Shown: in pieces, positions 15,787 to 15,971 of the stretch
Numbering within the stretch: position 1 is the stretch's first letter
Layout of the letters: each line of letters begins with the position of its first letter
Origin: Syntrophales bacterium
Lineage (GTDB): Bacteria; Desulfobacterota; Syntrophia; Syntrophales; UBA5619
Reading direction: 5' to 3'
DNA length: 15,971 nt
Assembly (NCBI GenBank): GCA_028712015.1
Contig: JAQTRB010000014.1
Span: 1-15,971, forward strand
Translations under genes and position numbers: made by a program
The notes under the pieces: model-generated
The model's input: only the letters and a program-made list of their open reading frames with translations
What the model was told of the DNA's origin: nothing
Database searches by the model: none

Positions 15787-15971
15787 TTACAGGTACTCGT
15801 ACACCTCAAATTCAGTCGGCGTCCCCAGGATGTCGATCTGTTGCTGGATCTCCTTCCTTTCCGGACTGGTCAGCCAGGCATTCCAGGCATCGATGTCCTT
15901 CCAGGTGCTGATCACCAGATATTCTTGCGGATGGCCAACCCGCATCAGGGTCTCCCCGGAGATATAGCCCT
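15787..15971 (-). CDS. Antibiotic biosynthesis monooxygenase (ABM) domain protein, N-terminus outside window
   Basis: The C-terminal 60 residues of a minus-strand gene whose start is beyond the window edge; too short at this end to stand out by length. The pattern EYLVISTWKDIDAWNAWLTS followed by PERKEIQQQI is typical of the ABM (dimeric alpha-beta barrel) domain, which is about 95-100 residues, so about 35-40 residues are missing. It ends EVYEYL with TAA at 15787-15789. Members are small quinol or heme monooxygenases, or proteins of unknown role, and often are stress-related. It lies 69 bases upstream of the ACT gene and may be co-transcribed with it. Confidence 0.8.
   Translation of the reverse strand, partial: GYISGETLMRVGHPQEYLVISTWKDIDAWNAWLTSPERKEIQQQIDILGTPTEFEVYEYL

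Overview
The window is about 16 kb of ordinary-looking, gene-dense bacterial chromosome, GC-rich by eye, with 17 protein genes. The two at the ends are cut by the window edges. I found no rRNA, tRNA, CRISPR array, transposase or phage gene. The gene content fits an anaerobic Gram-negative bacterium: an ADP-forming acyl-CoA synthetase, a lipid A type acyltransferase, a MenA-like prenyltransferase, a flavoredoxin-like protein, and a flavodoxin/2[4Fe-4S] fusion. A syntroph- or sulfate-reducer-like member of the Desulfobacterota (former Deltaproteobacteria) is my best guess; this is inference from gene content only.

Layout. 1-1575 (+): 3' two thirds of an ADP-forming acetyl/acyl-CoA synthetase, followed by a strong intrinsic terminator. 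1706-3495 (-): a two-gene unit in which an LpxL/HtrB-like acyltransferase (TTG start) overlaps a UbiA/MenA-type prenyltransferase. 3589-3675: a divergent promoter region in which two TTGACA boxes lie back to back in an inverted repeat. 3722-5474 (+): an SPFH/prohibitin-like membrane protein and the membrane protease HtpX, probably a membrane-quality-control operon. 5577-8550 (-): FkbM-type methyltransferase, a pyruvate kinase of unusual sequence type, and an SDR oxidoreductase; the first two overlap by ATGA.

8736-10872 (-): a redox cluster transcribed in the order flavodoxin/ferredoxin fusion with a twin-arginine signal, PaaI-like hotdog thioesterase, flavoredoxin-like flavin reductase. 10873-11238: the only intergenic stretch over 300 bases, AT-richer than its flanks and presumably holding divergent promoters. 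11239-12930 (+): glutaminyl-tRNA synthetase. 12947-13738 (-): a membrane-anchored alpha/beta hydrolase. 13817-15159 (+): a second SDR and a universal stress protein. 15295-15971 (-): a tandem ACT-domain protein preceded by the C-terminal part of an antibiotic-biosynthesis-monooxygenase (ABM) domain protein.

Most genes are housekeeping or general metabolism and their neighbourhoods look loosely assembled. The most system-like pieces are the Tat-exported flavodoxin/ferredoxin cluster and the SPFH-HtpX pair. I saw no clear evidence for a wholly new defence or mobile system.
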